Notes: generated by a model not told the origin, from the sequence alone. Shown: positions 32,143 to 41,717, counted from the first letter of the stretch. The stretch is DNA of 64,000 nucleotides from Sphingopyxis sp. OAS728 (GCF_014873485.1 NZ_JADBDT010000001.1:930001-994000), one strand, 5' to 3'. Made by a program: numbers and translations.

Positions 32143-32297
32143 TATGGCACGTCCCCTTGCTTGGCTTTAAAGTCACCCCGGCGCGCGGGACTCGTCTCGC
32201 GTCTATCGCCAACCGCGCGGCGCGGCGCAAGCAATCCGTCACGCACCGCTGCCACAGGTTGCCGCCGCCCGCTTTCACCGATAAGACCCCTGCGACC

Positions 32298-33743
32298 ATG
32301 AGCGAGACATTGATTTCATTCGAACCCGCAACCGGTGAAGAGCTCTGGCGCGGCCCGGTCAGCAACGTCGATGCCGAGGTCGAAATCGCCCGCAGCGCCT
32401 GGCCCGAATGGGCCGCGAAGCCCGTCACCTTCCGCACCGAAACGCTGCGCCGCTTCGTCGACCGGGTGAAGGCCGAGGGCGAGGCGTTGGCTGACCTGAT
32501 CGCGCGCGAAACCGGAAAGCCGCTGTGGGAAGCGCGCACCGAAGTCGAATCGGTCACGAACAAGGTCGATATTTCGGTCAAAGCCTACGCTGAACGCACC
32601 CCTAACCGCCGGATCGAGGGCGCAATGGGGCTGCGCAACGCAGTGCGCCACAAGCCGCACGGCGCAGTCGCGGTGCTCGGCCCGTATAATTTCCCGGCAC
32701 ATCTGCCCAACGGCCATATCGTCCCCGCACTGATCGCCGGCAATTCGATACTCTTCAAACCCTCCGAAAAAACCCCTGCGGTCGGCGCCAAGCTCGTCGA
32801 GCTCTTCCACAGCGCCGGGGTGCCGCAAGAGGTCCTCCGCCTGGTGATCGGCGGCCCCGAAACGGGCAAGGCGCTCGCGGGCCACGCCGGCATCGACGGC
32901 CTGCTCTTCACCGGCTCGGCGCGCACGGGGCTCGCGCTTAACCGCCAGTTCGCAGGCCAGCCCGGCAAGATGCTCGCGCTCGAGATGGGCGGCAACAACC
33001 CGATCGTCGTGTGGGACACCGCCGATATTCGCACCGCCGCGATTATCGTCGTCCAGTCGGCGTTCCTCAGCGCCGGCCAGCGGTGCAGCAACGCGCGGCG
33101 GCTGATCGTCAAGGACAGCCTCGCAGACGCGCTGGTTGAGGAAGTTTGCAGCCTCGCCAACCGGTTGATCGTCGATCACCCGCACGCCGAGCCCGCGCCC
33201 TATATGGGGCCGGTTATCGACAATGAGGCGGCCGACGGCCTGACCGAAAGCTTCCTGATCCTGATGTCGAACGGCGGCAAGGTGATCCGCCATATGACGC
33301 GTCCGGTCGCGGGCCGCCCCTTCCTGACCCCCGGCATCATCGACGTCACCGCGATGCCCGAACGGCCCGACGTCGAGCTGTTCGGTCCGCTGCTCCAGGT
33401 GATCCGCGTCGACAGTTTCGAGGCCGCGATCGCCGAGGCGAACAACACCGCCTTTGGTCTCACCGCATCGCTGATCGGCGGGACGCCGCAGCTTTACGAC
33501 CAGTTCTGGGCCAACGCCCGCGCCGGCGTCATCAATTGGAACCGCCCGACCAATGGCGCCTCGTCGGCGGCGCCCTTTGGCGGCATCGGCCTGTCGGGCA
33601 ATCATCGCCCGAGCGCCTTCTACGCCGCCGACTATTGCGCCTATCCCGTGGCGTCGGCCGAAAGCGATACGATGCGCGCGTCGATCGGAGTGGGCCTGCG
33701 CGATCCCGAAGGCTCACAGCTGGTCACCAAGAACTACCTTTAG
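32298..33743 (+). CDS. astD: N-succinylglutamate 5-semialdehyde dehydrogenase (AstD-type)
   Basis: A 481-residue aldehyde dehydrogenase. Active-site residues are N131 (GPYNFPAHLPNGH), E229 (LALEMGGNNP) and C263 (AGQRCSNARR). The AHLPNGHIVPALIAGN and NWNRPTNGASSAAPFGG segments are typical of AstD, the fourth step of the arginine succinyltransferase pathway (succinylglutamate semialdehyde + NAD to succinylglutamate). No other ast gene is in the window, so the role in arginine catabolism is inferred from family only. Start ATG 32298; no strong ribosome binding site. Confidence 0.85.
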   Translation: MSETLISFEPATGEELWRGPVSNVDAEVEIARSAWPEWAAKPVTFRTETLRRFVDRVKAEGEALADLIARETGKPLWEARTEVESVTNKVDISVKAYAERTPNRRIEGAMGLRNAVRHKPHGAVAVLGPYNFPAHLPNGHIVPALIAGNSILFKPSEKTPAVGAKLVELFHSAGVPQEVLRLVIGGPETGKALAGHAGIDGLLFTGSARTGLALNRQFAGQPGKMLALEMGGNNPIVVWDTADIRTAAIIVVQSAFLSAGQRCSNARRLIVKDSLADALVEEVCSLANRLIVDHPHAEPAPYMGPVIDNEAADGLTESFLILMSNGGKVIRHMTRPVAGRPFLTPGIIDVTAMPERPDVELFGPLLQVIRVDSFEAAIAEANNTAFGLTASLIGGTPQLYDQFWANARAGVINWNRPTNGASSAAPFGGIGLSGNHRPSAFYAADYCAYPVASAESDTMRASIGVGLRDPEGSQLVTKNYL

Positions 33744-33821
33744 CCCACTGCCAATTTTACCTTCACCGGTGTCAAAAAAGGCTGCTTTGCCATGCGGGCG
33801 GTGGCGGCCCATCTACGGTGC

Positions 33822-34610
33822 ATGGAAAAGACCCCGTCCTCTTCCGGCAAGCTGTGGCTCGTCGGCGCCGGCCCCGGTGACCCCGACCTGCTGACGCTGC
33901 GCGCCGCGCGCCTGCTCGAAAGCGCCGATCTCGTCGTCCACGACGGGTTGGTCGGCGAAGGCGTGCTCGCGCTGATCCCGGCCCATGTCGAACGCGTCAG
34001 CGTCGCCAAGCAGCGCAGCCGTCACACGATGAAGCAGGACCTCATCAACGAGCTGATCGTCCGTGAAACGCTCGCGGGCAAGCAAGTCGTGCGCCTGAAG
34101 GGCGGCGATCCGTTCATTTTCGGCCGCGGCGGCGAAGAACTCGACGCTGCGCGCAAGTCCGGCGTCGCGGTGGAGGTCGTCCCTGGCATCACCGCGGCGG
34201 CGGGCTGCGCCGCGCAAGCGGGCCTCCCCCTCACCCACCGCGAAGATGCGAGCGCGGTCAGCTTCGTCGCGGGGCAGTGCAAGGATCTGACCGATCAGGA
34301 CTGGTCGGGGCTCGCGGGCCATGGCCGCACGCTCGTGATCTATATGGGCCTCGCAACAGCCACGGCGATCGCCGACAAACTGATCGCCGACGGCGTCTCG
34401 CCCGATCTGCCCGTTGCGGTGATCGAGCGCGGCACCACGGCCGATGCCCGCGTGATGCGCACGTTGCTCACCGATCTCGGCGACCTGGTCGCACGCGAAA
34501 AAGTCCAGAGCCCCGCGCTCATCATCGTCGGCAAGGTCGCGGCGCGCGCCGATGCGCTCGACTGCCTCGGTGCGCCGGGCGTTGCCGAACAAATAAGGGA
34601 TTTCACATGA
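33822..34610 (+). CDS. cobA: Uroporphyrinogen-III C-methyltransferase (SUMT)
   Basis: A 262-residue SAM enzyme. KLWLVGAGPGDPDLLTLRAA (SAM site), VVRLKGGDPFIFGRGGEELD and VVPGITAAAGCAAQAGLPLT are the SUMT signatures. It methylates uroporphyrinogen III at C2 and C7 to precorrin-2 for siroheme (and possibly cobalamin). As first gene of the sulfite-reduction operon it supplies siroheme to CysI. The start MEKTPSS at 33822 is preferred to an ATG ten codons earlier since the family begins near here; neither has a strong ribosome binding site. It overlaps DUF2849 in an ATGA. Confidence 0.9.
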   Translation: MEKTPSSSGKLWLVGAGPGDPDLLTLRAARLLESADLVVHDGLVGEGVLALIPAHVERVSVAKQRSRHTMKQDLINELIVRETLAGKQVVRLKGGDPFIFGRGGEELDAARKSGVAVEVVPGITAAAGCAAQAGLPLTHREDASAVSFVAGQCKDLTDQDWSGLAGHGRTLVIYMGLATATAIADKLIADGVSPDLPVAVIERGTTADARVMRTLLTDLGDLVAREKVQSPALIIVGKVAARADALDCLGAPGVAEQIRDFT

Positions 34611-34903
34611 AGCTGCTCACGGGCAATGACCTGAAAACAGGATTTGTCACCTGGTGGACCGGCGCCGACTGGTCGCTGCACATCGAGGACGCCGCCGACG
34701 TCGGCGAGCATGGCGAGGCGATCCTCGCCGCCGAGGAAGGCGCACGCCGCGTCAACGCCCCCTATATCATCAACGGCGAGCAAACCGCCGACGGTCCGCG
34801 CCCCGCGCATATCAAGGACCGTATTCGCGCCTTGGGGCCGACCGTGCGCCCCGACCTGACATTGAAACCCGCCGATCCCGCGGCCGGCGACTGGGTGATC
34901 TGA
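34607..34903 (+). CDS. DUF2849 domain-containing protein of the sulfite reductase operon
   Basis: A 98-residue protein (MKLLTGNDLKTGFVTWWTGA...). Its ATG overlaps the cobA stop by four bases and it ends one base before cysI. DUF2849 proteins are found almost only between cobA/cysG and cysI in alphaproteobacteria. A role in assembly or electron supply to sulfite reductase is inferred from this linkage, but the function is unproven. The mature sequence is compact, with VNAPYIINGEQTADGPRPAH as its most distinctive segment. Confidence 0.85.
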   Translation: MKLLTGNDLKTGFVTWWTGADWSLHIEDAADVGEHGEAILAAEEGARRVNAPYIINGEQTADGPRPAHIKDRIRALGPTVRPDLTLKPADPAAGDWVI

Positions 34904-34904
34904 C

Positions 34905-36536
34905 ATGTACAAATATGACGAATATGACCATGCGATGGTCGATGCCCGCGTCGCCGAATTCAGCGATCAGGTGCGCCGCCGGCTTGCGGGCGAAATCACC
35001 GAGGACCAGTTCAAGCCGCTGCGCCTGATGAACGGCCTCTATCTCCAGCTTCATGCCTATATGCTGCGCGTCGCTGTTCCCTATGGCACGCTCGACAGCC
35101 GCCAGATGCGCATGCTCGCGCATATCGCGCGCAAGTACGACCGCGATTACGGCCATTTCACCACGCGCCAGAATATCCAGTATAACTGGATCAAGCTGGA
35201 GGACGCGCCCGCGATCCTGCAGGATCTGGCATCGGTCGAGATGCACGCGATCCAGACGAGCGGCAATTGCATCCGCAACATCAGCTCGGACCAGTGGGCC
35301 GGCGCCGCCGCCGACGAGATCACCGATCCGCGTCCCTGGGCCGAACTCCTCCGCCAATGGTCGAGCTTCCACCCCGAATTCAGCTATCTGCCGCGCAAAT
35401 TCAAGATCGCCGTCATCGCCGCCGACGAGGATCGCGCCGCGATGCGCCTCCACGATATCGGCATCCAGATCGTCGAGAAGGACGGGCAGCATGGCGCCGC
35501 CTTCTACGTCGGCGGCGGCATGGGCCGCACCCCGATGATCGCGCCGCTGATCAAGGATTTCGTGCCGCTCGACGACATGCTGAGCTATGCCGAGGCGTGC
35601 CTCCGCGTCTACAACCGCTACGGCCGCCGCGACAATATCTATAAGGCGCGGATCAAGATCCTGATCCACGAACTCGGTGCCGACGAATATCGCCGCCAGG
35701 TCGAGGAAGAGTTCGCACATGTGAAGTCGCTCGGCATCGACCCGCCGAAGGCCGAATTCGACCGCATCGCCGCGCAGTTCGCGCCGCCGCCGCTCGACGC
35801 GTCGGCGCCCGACGACATCGACCGCAGCGATCCCGATTTCGCGGTCTGGGTCGACCAGAATGTCGCGAAGCACAAGGTTCCGGGCCATGCGATCGTCAAC
35901 ATCAGCCTGAAGCCCATCGGCGGCATCCCGGGCGACGCCAGCTCGGCACAGATCGACGTGATGGCCGATCTTGGCGAGAAATACAGCCATGACGAACTGC
36001 GCGTCACCCATGCGCAGAACATCGTGCTGCCGCACGTCCGCAAAGCCGATCTTTACGCAGTCTGGCAGGCGCTCGACGCCGCGGGGCTTGCGACGCCGAA
36101 CCTCGACCTGATCAGCGATATCATCGCCTGCCCCGGTCTCGATTATTGCAGCCTCGCCAATGCGCGCTCGATCCCGGTCGCGCAGAAAATTGCGACGCGC
36201 TTTTCGGACCTCGGCCGCCAGAAGGAACTCGGCGAGCTCAAGCTAAAGATTTCGGGCTGCATCAACGCGTGCGGGCACCACCACGCCGGCCACATCGGCA
36301 TCCTCGGCGTCGACCGCAAAGGCACCGAAAACTACCAGCTGTCGCTTGGCGGCTCGGGCGCGGAGGACGTCAGCCTCGGCACGATCACCGGCCCCGGTTT
36401 CGACGAGGATGGCGTCGTCGACGCGATCGAGCGCGTCACCGACAAATATCTCGAGACACGCACCGAGGGCGAACGCTTCGTCGACACCTTCCGCCGCGTC
36501 GGCATGGCCCCCTTCAAGGAGGCGATCTATGGTTGA
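34905..36536 (+). CDS. cysI: Sulfite reductase, siroheme/4Fe-4S hemoprotein subunit
   Basis: A 543-residue nitrite/sulfite reductase. The N-terminal ferredoxin-like half-domain contains GHFTTRQNIQYNWIKLEDAP. TSGNCIRNISSDQWAG is the siroheme-facing motif. The cluster ligands are in CPGLDYC (C-x5-C, about 410-416) and SGCINACGHHH (C-x3-C, about 449-453). It reduces sulfite to sulfide with six electrons in cysteine biosynthesis. No flavoprotein partner (CysJ) is adjacent, so ferredoxin or another donor probably serves. It follows DUF2849 by one base and overlaps DUF934 by eight. Confidence 0.95.
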   Translation: MYKYDEYDHAMVDARVAEFSDQVRRRLAGEITEDQFKPLRLMNGLYLQLHAYMLRVAVPYGTLDSRQMRMLAHIARKYDRDYGHFTTRQNIQYNWIKLEDAPAILQDLASVEMHAIQTSGNCIRNISSDQWAGAAADEITDPRPWAELLRQWSSFHPEFSYLPRKFKIAVIAADEDRAAMRLHDIGIQIVEKDGQHGAAFYVGGGMGRTPMIAPLIKDFVPLDDMLSYAEACLRVYNRYGRRDNIYKARIKILIHELGADEYRRQVEEEFAHVKSLGIDPPKAEFDRIAAQFAPPPLDASAPDDIDRSDPDFAVWVDQNVAKHKVPGHAIVNISLKPIGGIPGDASSAQIDVMADLGEKYSHDELRVTHAQNIVLPHVRKADLYAVWQALDAAGLATPNLDLISDIIACPGLDYCSLANARSIPVAQKIATRFSDLGRQKELGELKLKISGCINACGHHHAGHIGILGVDRKGTENYQLSLGGSGAEDVSLGTITGPGFDEDGVVDAIERVTDKYLETRTEGERFVDTFRRVGMAPFKEAIYG

Positions 36537-36942
36537 GCATATCCACGCCGAGGGTGAGGAACCCGCGGTCACCCTCGACGCCTTCCTGTCGCAGTCGAAC
36601 GCGACCGCGGTGCGGCTCGAACCCGATGAGGATGCGCGCGCGCTGATCCCGCATCTCGACCGGCTCGCGCTGATCGAGGTCGCCTTCCCCAAATTCCGCG
36701 ATGGCCGCGGCTATTCGTCGGCGCGCATCCTTCGCGAAGCGGGCTATGTGGGCGAGCTCCGGGCGCAGGGCGACGTCCTCGTCGACCAGATTGCTTATAT
36801 GAAGCGCTGCGGCTTCGATACGTTCGCGCCCGAAAAGGAGCTCAACGCGGCCGATGTCGAGGCAGCGCTCGCACGCTGGCCCGAACATTATCAGGGCGCC
36901 GCAGACGGCGCGGTGCCGATCTGGAAATTAAGGCATGGCTGA
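36529..36942 (+). CDS. DUF934 domain-containing protein of the cys operon
   Basis: A 137-residue protein starting inside the cysI end (ATG 36529 after AAGGAGG). IEVAFPKFRDGRGYSSARIL and GDVLVDQIAYMKRCGFDTFA are the DUF934 hallmarks. The family is tied to sulfite reductase and APS reductase genes in proteobacteria and is presumed to assist sulfite reduction, perhaps as an electron-transfer or assembly factor; this is inference from context. It overlaps cysH by eight bases, so the operon is tightly coupled. Confidence 0.9.
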   Translation: MVEHIHAEGEEPAVTLDAFLSQSNATAVRLEPDEDARALIPHLDRLALIEVAFPKFRDGRGYSSARILREAGYVGELRAQGDVLVDQIAYMKRCGFDTFAPEKELNAADVEAALARWPEHYQGAADGAVPIWKLRHG

Positions 36943-37735
36943 CGTGAAAGTCTCTCCCCCCAAAAACTCCGACCGCACCCGCGACCGGATCGACGTAGCC
37001 CCGCGCTTCACGCAGGCCGACGTCATCCGCCTCAACAACCTCTTCCGCGGTCAGGACGCCGCGGAGGTGGTGACGAGCGTGATCGGCGCAGGGCTGCTCG
37101 GCGAGACCGGAATCGTCTCGAGCTTTGGCGCCGAAAGCGCGGTGCTGCTCCATCTAGTGACGCAGGTTGCGCCCGACATGCCGGTGCTGTTCCTCGATAC
37201 CGGCAAGCATTTCCCTGAAACGCTCGCCTATCGCGACGAACTGGCTGCAAAGCTGGGGCTCAACATCGTCAACCTGACGCCCGACGCCGACGACCTCGCG
37301 GCCAAGGACGCAACCGAACTGCGCTGGTCGTACGATCCCGACGGCTGCTGCGAAATCCGTAAGGTGAAGCCGCTTGAAAAGGCGCTCACCGATTTCGACA
37401 CGTCGATCACCGGTCGCAAGGGATTCCAGTCGTCGACGCGGCAGGGCCTCGCGCGCTTCGAACTCGACGGCACGACCGGCCGCCTGAAATTCAACCCGCT
37501 CGCCAACTGGACGCGCGAAGAGCTCGACGCCTATTTCGAGGCGCACGACCTGCCGCGCCACCCGCTCGAGGCCGAGGGATATCCCTCGATCGGCTGCTCG
37601 CCCTGCACGTCGAAGGTCAAGCCCGGCGAAGACCCCCGCTCGGGCCGCTGGCGCGGCTGGGACAAGACCGAGTGCGGCATCCACAGCGAAGTGACGCCGC
37701 TGGGCGACGATCCGGCGAACGACCCGGCGTTCTAA
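36935..37735 (+). CDS. cysH: Phosphoadenylyl/adenylyl-sulfate reductase
   Basis: A 266-residue reductase. PP-loop-like SSFGAESAVLLHL, LDTGKHFPETL, and a cysteine set C138-C139 (DGCCEIRK) and C221-x2-C224 (GCSPCT) that ligates a [4Fe-4S] cluster, plus the catalytic C247 in KTECGIH. The CC...CxxC set marks the plant/bacterial APS-reductase type, so adenylyl sulfate instead of PAPS is the likely substrate. It produces sulfite for CysI encoded upstream. Last gene of the operon; it converges with dnaB 6 bp away. Confidence 0.9.
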   Translation: MADVKVSPPKNSDRTRDRIDVAPRFTQADVIRLNNLFRGQDAAEVVTSVIGAGLLGETGIVSSFGAESAVLLHLVTQVAPDMPVLFLDTGKHFPETLAYRDELAAKLGLNIVNLTPDADDLAAKDATELRWSYDPDGCCEIRKVKPLEKALTDFDTSITGRKGFQSSTRQGLARFELDGTTGRLKFNPLANWTREELDAYFEAHDLPRHPLEAEGYPSIGCSPCTSKVKPGEDPRSGRWRGWDKTECGIHSEVTPLGDDPANDPAF

Positions 37736-37741
37736 ACCGCC

Positions 37742-39265
37742 TTACTCATAATCCTCGAACGCCATGCTGTCGTCGGCGAGGTCGCTGAACTTCGTCGTCT
37801 TGGCTTCGAAGTGCATACGGATCTTGCCAGTCGAGCCGTGACGCGATTTTGCCACGATCACTTCGGCGAGGCCGAAAACGCGCTCCATCTCGGCCGCCCA
37901 TTCCTCATGCTGCGCATGGATCTTCACATCGTCGCCCTCGACCGGGCGCTTGGGCTCTTTCGCCGCGACATAATAATCTTCGCGAAACACGAAGAGCACC
38001 ATGTCGGCGTCCTGCTCAATCGAGCCCGATTCGCGAAGGTCGGAGAGCTGCGGGCGCTTGTCCTCGCGACTTTCGACCTGACGGCTGAGCTGCGACAGCG
38101 CCATCACGGGCACATGAAGTTCCTTCGCCAGCGTCTTCAAACCACGCGAAATTTCCGAAATTTCCTGCACGCGGTTGTCGCCGCTCTTCGACGAACCCTG
38201 CAAGAGCTGGAGATAGTCGACGATGATGAAGCCGATGCCGTGGCGCCGCTGCAGGCGCCGGGCACGGGTACGAAGCCCCGCGATGGTCAGCCCCGGCGTA
38301 TCGTCGATGAACAGCGGCAGGGTCTGAAGCTGCTGCGCGGCGCGGCTCAGTTGTTGGAACTGCTCCTTGCTGATCTTGCCCATGCGCAGCGCCTCGCCCG
38401 ACACCCCCGATTGCTCGGCAAGTACACGCGTCGCGAGCTGGTCGGCCGACATTTCGAGACTGAAGAACGCGACCTTCGCGCCCATATTCTTTTCGGGCGG
38501 GATGCCGTCATCCTCGTCGCGGCGGAAGCGCTCGGCGGCATTATACGCGATATTGGTCGCGAGCGAGGTCTTGCCCATGCCCGGGCGCCCGGCGAGGATC
38601 ATCAAGTCACTATTGTGCATGCCCCCGATCTTGGCGTTCATGCTCGCGATGCCGGTGGTAATCCCCGACAGATGACCGCCCGAATTGAGCGCGCGCTCGG
38701 CCGCCTGCAGCGCGACGAGGCTCGCCTGACTGAAATTCTTGACCGATCCCATCTCGGCCTCGCCGCCCGCGACGCGATAAAGCGCGGTTTCGGCCTCCTC
38801 GATCTGCGCCTGCGGATCGACGCTTTCGCTGGTGTCGAGCGCATTTTCGACAAGTGTTCGCCCGACCCCCGCCAGTTCGCGGAGCAGCGCGAGGTCGAAA
38901 ATCTGGCGTGCAAAGTCGCGCGCGCCAATCAGGCCGGCACCGCTACCCGTAAGCTGCGCGAGATAGCCCACGCCGCCGACCGCCTTGATCGCCTCGTCGG
39001 CCTCGAAATAGGGCTTCAGCGTGACCGGGGTCGCGATGCTGTTGCGCTCGATCAGCGCCATCGTCTGCTGGAAAATGCGGCCATGCAGCGGCTCGAAAAA
39101 ATGTTCGGGGGTCAGCGCGACGGGCAAATCCTCGACGACTCGGTTGTCGATCAGAATCGCACCGAGAAACGCGGCCTCGGCCTCGATATTGCGCGGCATT
39201 TGGCGCTCGTCGCCCGTGGCAACGGCGGTCGGGATAAGGGCTAATTCAGGCATCGCTGTCTTCAT
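37742..39265 (-). CDS. dnaB: Replicative DNA helicase DnaB
   Basis: A 507-residue hexameric helicase. The N-terminal DnaB domain (PRNIEAEAAFLGAILIDNRV, then HFFEPLHGRIFQ) contacts primase. The RecA-like C-terminal domain has Walker A GRPGMGKTSLA, FFSLEMSADQLATR, Walker B IIVDYLQLLQG, and the DnaB4 motif LSQLSRQVESREDKRP. It unwinds DNA at the replication fork. No intein interrupts the Walker region. Start candidates are ATGs at 39265 and 39253, both with weak ribosome binding sites; 39265 is used. The divergent UPF0262 gene starts 115 bp away. Confidence 0.95.
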   Translation of the reverse strand: MKTAMPELALIPTAVATGDERQMPRNIEAEAAFLGAILIDNRVVEDLPVALTPEHFFEPLHGRIFQQTMALIERNSIATPVTLKPYFEADEAIKAVGGVGYLAQLTGSGAGLIGARDFARQIFDLALLRELAGVGRTLVENALDTSESVDPQAQIEEAETALYRVAGGEAEMGSVKNFSQASLVALQAAERALNSGGHLSGITTGIASMNAKIGGMHNSDLMILAGRPGMGKTSLATNIAYNAAERFRRDEDDGIPPEKNMGAKVAFFSLEMSADQLATRVLAEQSGVSGEALRMGKISKEQFQQLSRAAQQLQTLPLFIDDTPGLTIAGLRTRARRLQRRHGIGFIIVDYLQLLQGSSKSGDNRVQEISEISRGLKTLAKELHVPVMALSQLSRQVESREDKRPQLSDLRESGSIEQDADMVLFVFREDYYVAAKEPKRPVEGDDVKIHAQHEEWAAEMERVFGLAEVIVAKSRHGSTGKIRMHFEAKTTKFSDLADDSMAFEDYE

Positions 39266-39380
39266 GCGGCGGCGACCCCATCGGCGCAACCGGCTATGTT
39301 GTCCGGCATATCATAACTGTGGAATGCTGTGAATAAGTCGGCTTGCCCTTCGCCCCCGGGCAAGTAGAAGCACGAAGAAT

Positions 39381-39878
39381 ATGGCCGACGCAGACCCTTC
39401 GAAACAACGGATCATTTCGATCGAACTCGACGAGGGTTCGATCGTGTGGCGCAATCCGGATGTCGAGCAGGAACGCCGGGTCGCGATCTTCGACCTGATC
39501 GAAGATAATAAATTCGTGCCGCAACGCGGGCATGAGGATGGCTATGCTGGCCCCTACCGCTTGATGTTGCGTGTCGAGGACGGCCGGCTGATCTTTGAAA
39601 TATCACGCGAAGATGGCTCCCCGCTTGAGGCCATCATCCTCGGGCTTGGCCGCTTTCGCCGCCCGATCCGCGACTATTTCGCGATCTGCGATAGCTATTA
39701 TCAGGCGATCAAGACGTCGACAGCGCAGCAGATCGAGACCGTCGACATGGCGCGGCGCGGCCTGCACAACGAGGCAGCCGAGATGCTGATGGATCGCCTC
39801 GACGGCAAGATCGCGGTCGATTTCGCAACGGCGCGGCGATTGTTCACGCTGATCTGCGTGCTGCACATCAAGGGTTGA
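39381..39878 (+). CDS. UPF0262 family protein
   Basis: A 165-residue cytoplasmic protein. RIISIELDEGSIVWRNPDVE, FVPQRGHEDGYAGPYRLMLR, FRRPIRDYFAICDSYYQAI and RRLFTLICVLHIK are family signatures. UPF0262 is conserved across alphaproteobacteria with unknown function. The gene begins a tight four-gene run: its stop is 2 bp before the GH25 start, followed by cdd and dcd. That linkage to envelope hydrolysis and pyrimidine salvage may be only positional. Confidence 0.9.
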   Translation: MADADPSKQRIISIELDEGSIVWRNPDVEQERRVAIFDLIEDNKFVPQRGHEDGYAGPYRLMLRVEDGRLIFEISREDGSPLEAIILGLGRFRRPIRDYFAICDSYYQAIKTSTAQQIETVDMARRGLHNEAAEMLMDRLDGKIAVDFATARRLFTLICVLHIKG

Positions 39879-39880
39879 GC

Positions 39881-40636
39881 ATGGCGACGGGGGCGATCAG
39901 GGGCAAAGGGTCAGGCAAGGCCGCCGACGATTGGCGCGCGGCAATCGCGCGGACGCTGCGCAAGATCGGCGGCGCGATCGTGCTGCTGCTCCTCGCCGCG
40001 GGACTCGCGCTATGGTGGGCGGCACGCTGGACGCCCGACCGCGCGCTTTATCCGATCCAGGGCGTGACGATCAACGCGGGCAATGGCGATGTTCATTGGG
40101 GGTCGATCAAGGCCGCCGGTGCCGATTTCGCATACATCATGGGGACTGACGGCTCGGCGGGGGTCGATCCGCAATTCGCGCGTAACATGGCTGCTGCACG
40201 CGAGGCCGGGGTGCAGGCAGGCGCGATCCATCGCTACAGCCTCTGCCAGCTCGCCACCGACCAAGCCGCCAATTTCATTCGCCATGTCCCGCGCCGCGCC
40301 GACGCCCTCCCTGCGGTCGTGTGGCTCGACTATGATGATCGCTGCCCCGACCGCCCGACGCGCGCGCTGCTGCTGTCCGAACTCGCCACTTTTCTGGCAC
40401 AGATCGAGGCGCATATGGGCAAGCGCAGCCTGATCGCCCCCGGCCCGGCGTTCGAGGCCGATTACAGAGTCACACAGGGTATCGCGCGTACCACCTGGCT
40501 GCGCCGCGATTTCTTCGAACCCGACTATGGTGCCCATCCCTGGGCGATGTGGCAGGCGAACGACTATATCCGGCTGTCGGGCGCCGAGGGCACCGTCGGC
40601 TGGAACGCGCTGCGCCCGCAAGGAGAGATGCGATGA
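39881..40636 (+). CDS. Glycoside hydrolase family 25 (lysozyme-like), membrane-anchored
   Basis: A 251-residue protein with an N-terminal cytoplasmic tail and a membrane anchor (about 32-49, GAIVLLLLAAGLALWWAA). A GH25 barrel follows: IQGVTINAGNGDVHWGSIKA, GADFAYIMGTDGSAGVDPQF, LPAVVWLDYDDRCPD (catalytic acidic strand) and PWAMWQANDYIRLSG. The family cleaves peptidoglycan beta-1,4 bonds in the periplasm. The usual DxE pair near WLDYDD is altered (D-Y-D-D), so activity needs care. The ATG at 39881 follows a TTG two codons earlier; its stop overlaps the cytidine deaminase start (ATGA). Confidence 0.8.
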   Translation: MATGAIRGKGSGKAADDWRAAIARTLRKIGGAIVLLLLAAGLALWWAARWTPDRALYPIQGVTINAGNGDVHWGSIKAAGADFAYIMGTDGSAGVDPQFARNMAAAREAGVQAGAIHRYSLCQLATDQAANFIRHVPRRADALPAVVWLDYDDRCPDRPTRALLLSELATFLAQIEAHMGKRSLIAPGPAFEADYRVTQGIARTTWLRRDFFEPDYGAHPWAMWQANDYIRLSGAEGTVGWNALRPQGEMR

Positions 40637-41082
40637 CCGAGGACCGTGATGCACTGATCGACGCCGCGCGCGACGCCGCAACCCGCGCCTATGCGCCCTA
40701 TTCGGGCTTCCACGTCGGCGCAGCGCTGCTGCTCAAGAATGGCGACGTCGTGACCGGCGCCAATGTCGAAAATGCGAGCTATGGCCTGACGCTCTGCGCC
40801 GAAACCGTCGCGGTGGCAAAGATCGTCAACGAGGGATGGATCGGTGAGCTTGCCGAGGTCGCGATCGTCGGCGGCCACCCCGACGGCGACAGGCTGCTCG
40901 GCACCGATCCGGTCAACCCGTGCGGACGCTGCCGCCAGATATTGAACGAAGCCGCCGAACGATCGCAGACCGACATTCTCGTCCATTGTGCCTCGGGCGA
41001 CGGCAGCGCGGTGAAGACCTACAAGCTCAGCGAGCTGCTTCCCGTAGCTTTCGGGCCCAAGGATCTCGGCCTCATCGACTGA
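40633..41082 (+). CDS. cdd: Cytidine deaminase
   Basis: A 149-residue zinc enzyme. [15 protein letters not shown], the catalytic LCAETVA (C-A-E, here C-A-E-T) and the zinc cysteines PCGRCRQ. It hydrolytically deaminates cytidine and deoxycytidine to uridine forms in pyrimidine salvage. The ATG overlaps the preceding lysozyme stop; AAGGAGAG upstream is a good ribosome binding site. The next gene, dcd, works in the same nucleotide area, giving a functional pair. Confidence 0.9.
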   Translation: MTEDRDALIDAARDAATRAYAPYSGFHVGAALLLKNGDVVTGANVENASYGLTLCAETVAVAKIVNEGWIGELAEVAIVGGHPDGDRLLGTDPVNPCGRCRQILNEAAERSQTDILVHCASGDGSAVKTYKLSELLPVAFGPKDLGLID

Positions 41083-41120
41083 CCGCTTGCGCAAGCCCCA
41101 CAGGACCGACAAGAGACACT

Positions 41121-41675
41121 ATGGCCATTCTTTCCGATCGCTGGATTCGCGAAGCCGCCCAAACGCAGGGCATGATCGAACCGTTTGTCGAGGCGCAGCG
41201 CCGCGACGGTTGCATCAGCTACGGCCTCTCCTCCTACGGCTATGACGCGCGCGTCGCGCCCGAGTTCAAGATCTTCACCAACGTCGATTCGACGATCGTC
41301 GATCCCAAGGATTTCGACCCGAAGAATTTCGTCGACCGCGAAACCGACGTCTGCATCATCCCGCCCAACAGCTTCGCGCTGGCGCGCACGGTCGAATATT
41401 TCCGCATCCCGCGCGACGTGCTCGTCATCTGCCTCGGCAAATCGACCTATGCGCGCTGCGGCATCATCGTGAACGTCACCCCGCTCGAACCCGGCTGGGA
41501 AGGCCATGTGACGCTCGAATTTTCGAACACCACCCCCCTGCCCGCCAAAATCTATGCCAATGAAGGCGCGTGCCAGTTCCTGTTCCTGCAAGGCAATGAG
41601 CCGTGCGAGACGAGCTACGCCGACCGCGCGGGAAAATATATGGGGCAAAAGGGCGTCACGCTGCCCAAGCTCTGA
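41121..41675 (+). CDS. dcd: dCTP deaminase
   Basis: A 184-residue homotrimeric enzyme. [30 protein letters not shown], the catalytic [10 protein letters not shown] (Ser-x-x-x-Arg) and [19 protein letters not shown] with its Glu. It deaminates dCTP to dUTP for dTMP synthesis. The ribosome binding site is AAGAGAC. It ends the UPF0262-GH25-cdd-dcd run. All family motifs are present at the usual length. Confidence 0.95.
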   Translation: MAILSDRWIREAAQTQGMIEPFVEAQRRDGCISYGLSSYGYDARVAPEFKIFTNVDSTIVDPKDFDPKNFVDRETDVCIIPPNSFALARTVEYFRIPRDVLVICLGKSTYARCGIIVNVTPLEPGWEGHVTLEFSNTTPLPAKIYANEGACQFLFLQGNEPCETSYADRAGKYMGQKGVTLPKL

Positions 41676-41717
41676 TACCGCGACTTACGCTAACGCGCTT
41701 GCCCTCACAGCTGAAAT

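Noticed and set aside
34812..36035. 407-codon minus-strand frame antisense to cysI
   Set aside because: Antisense to the siroheme reductase with Asp/Val-rich shadow composition.
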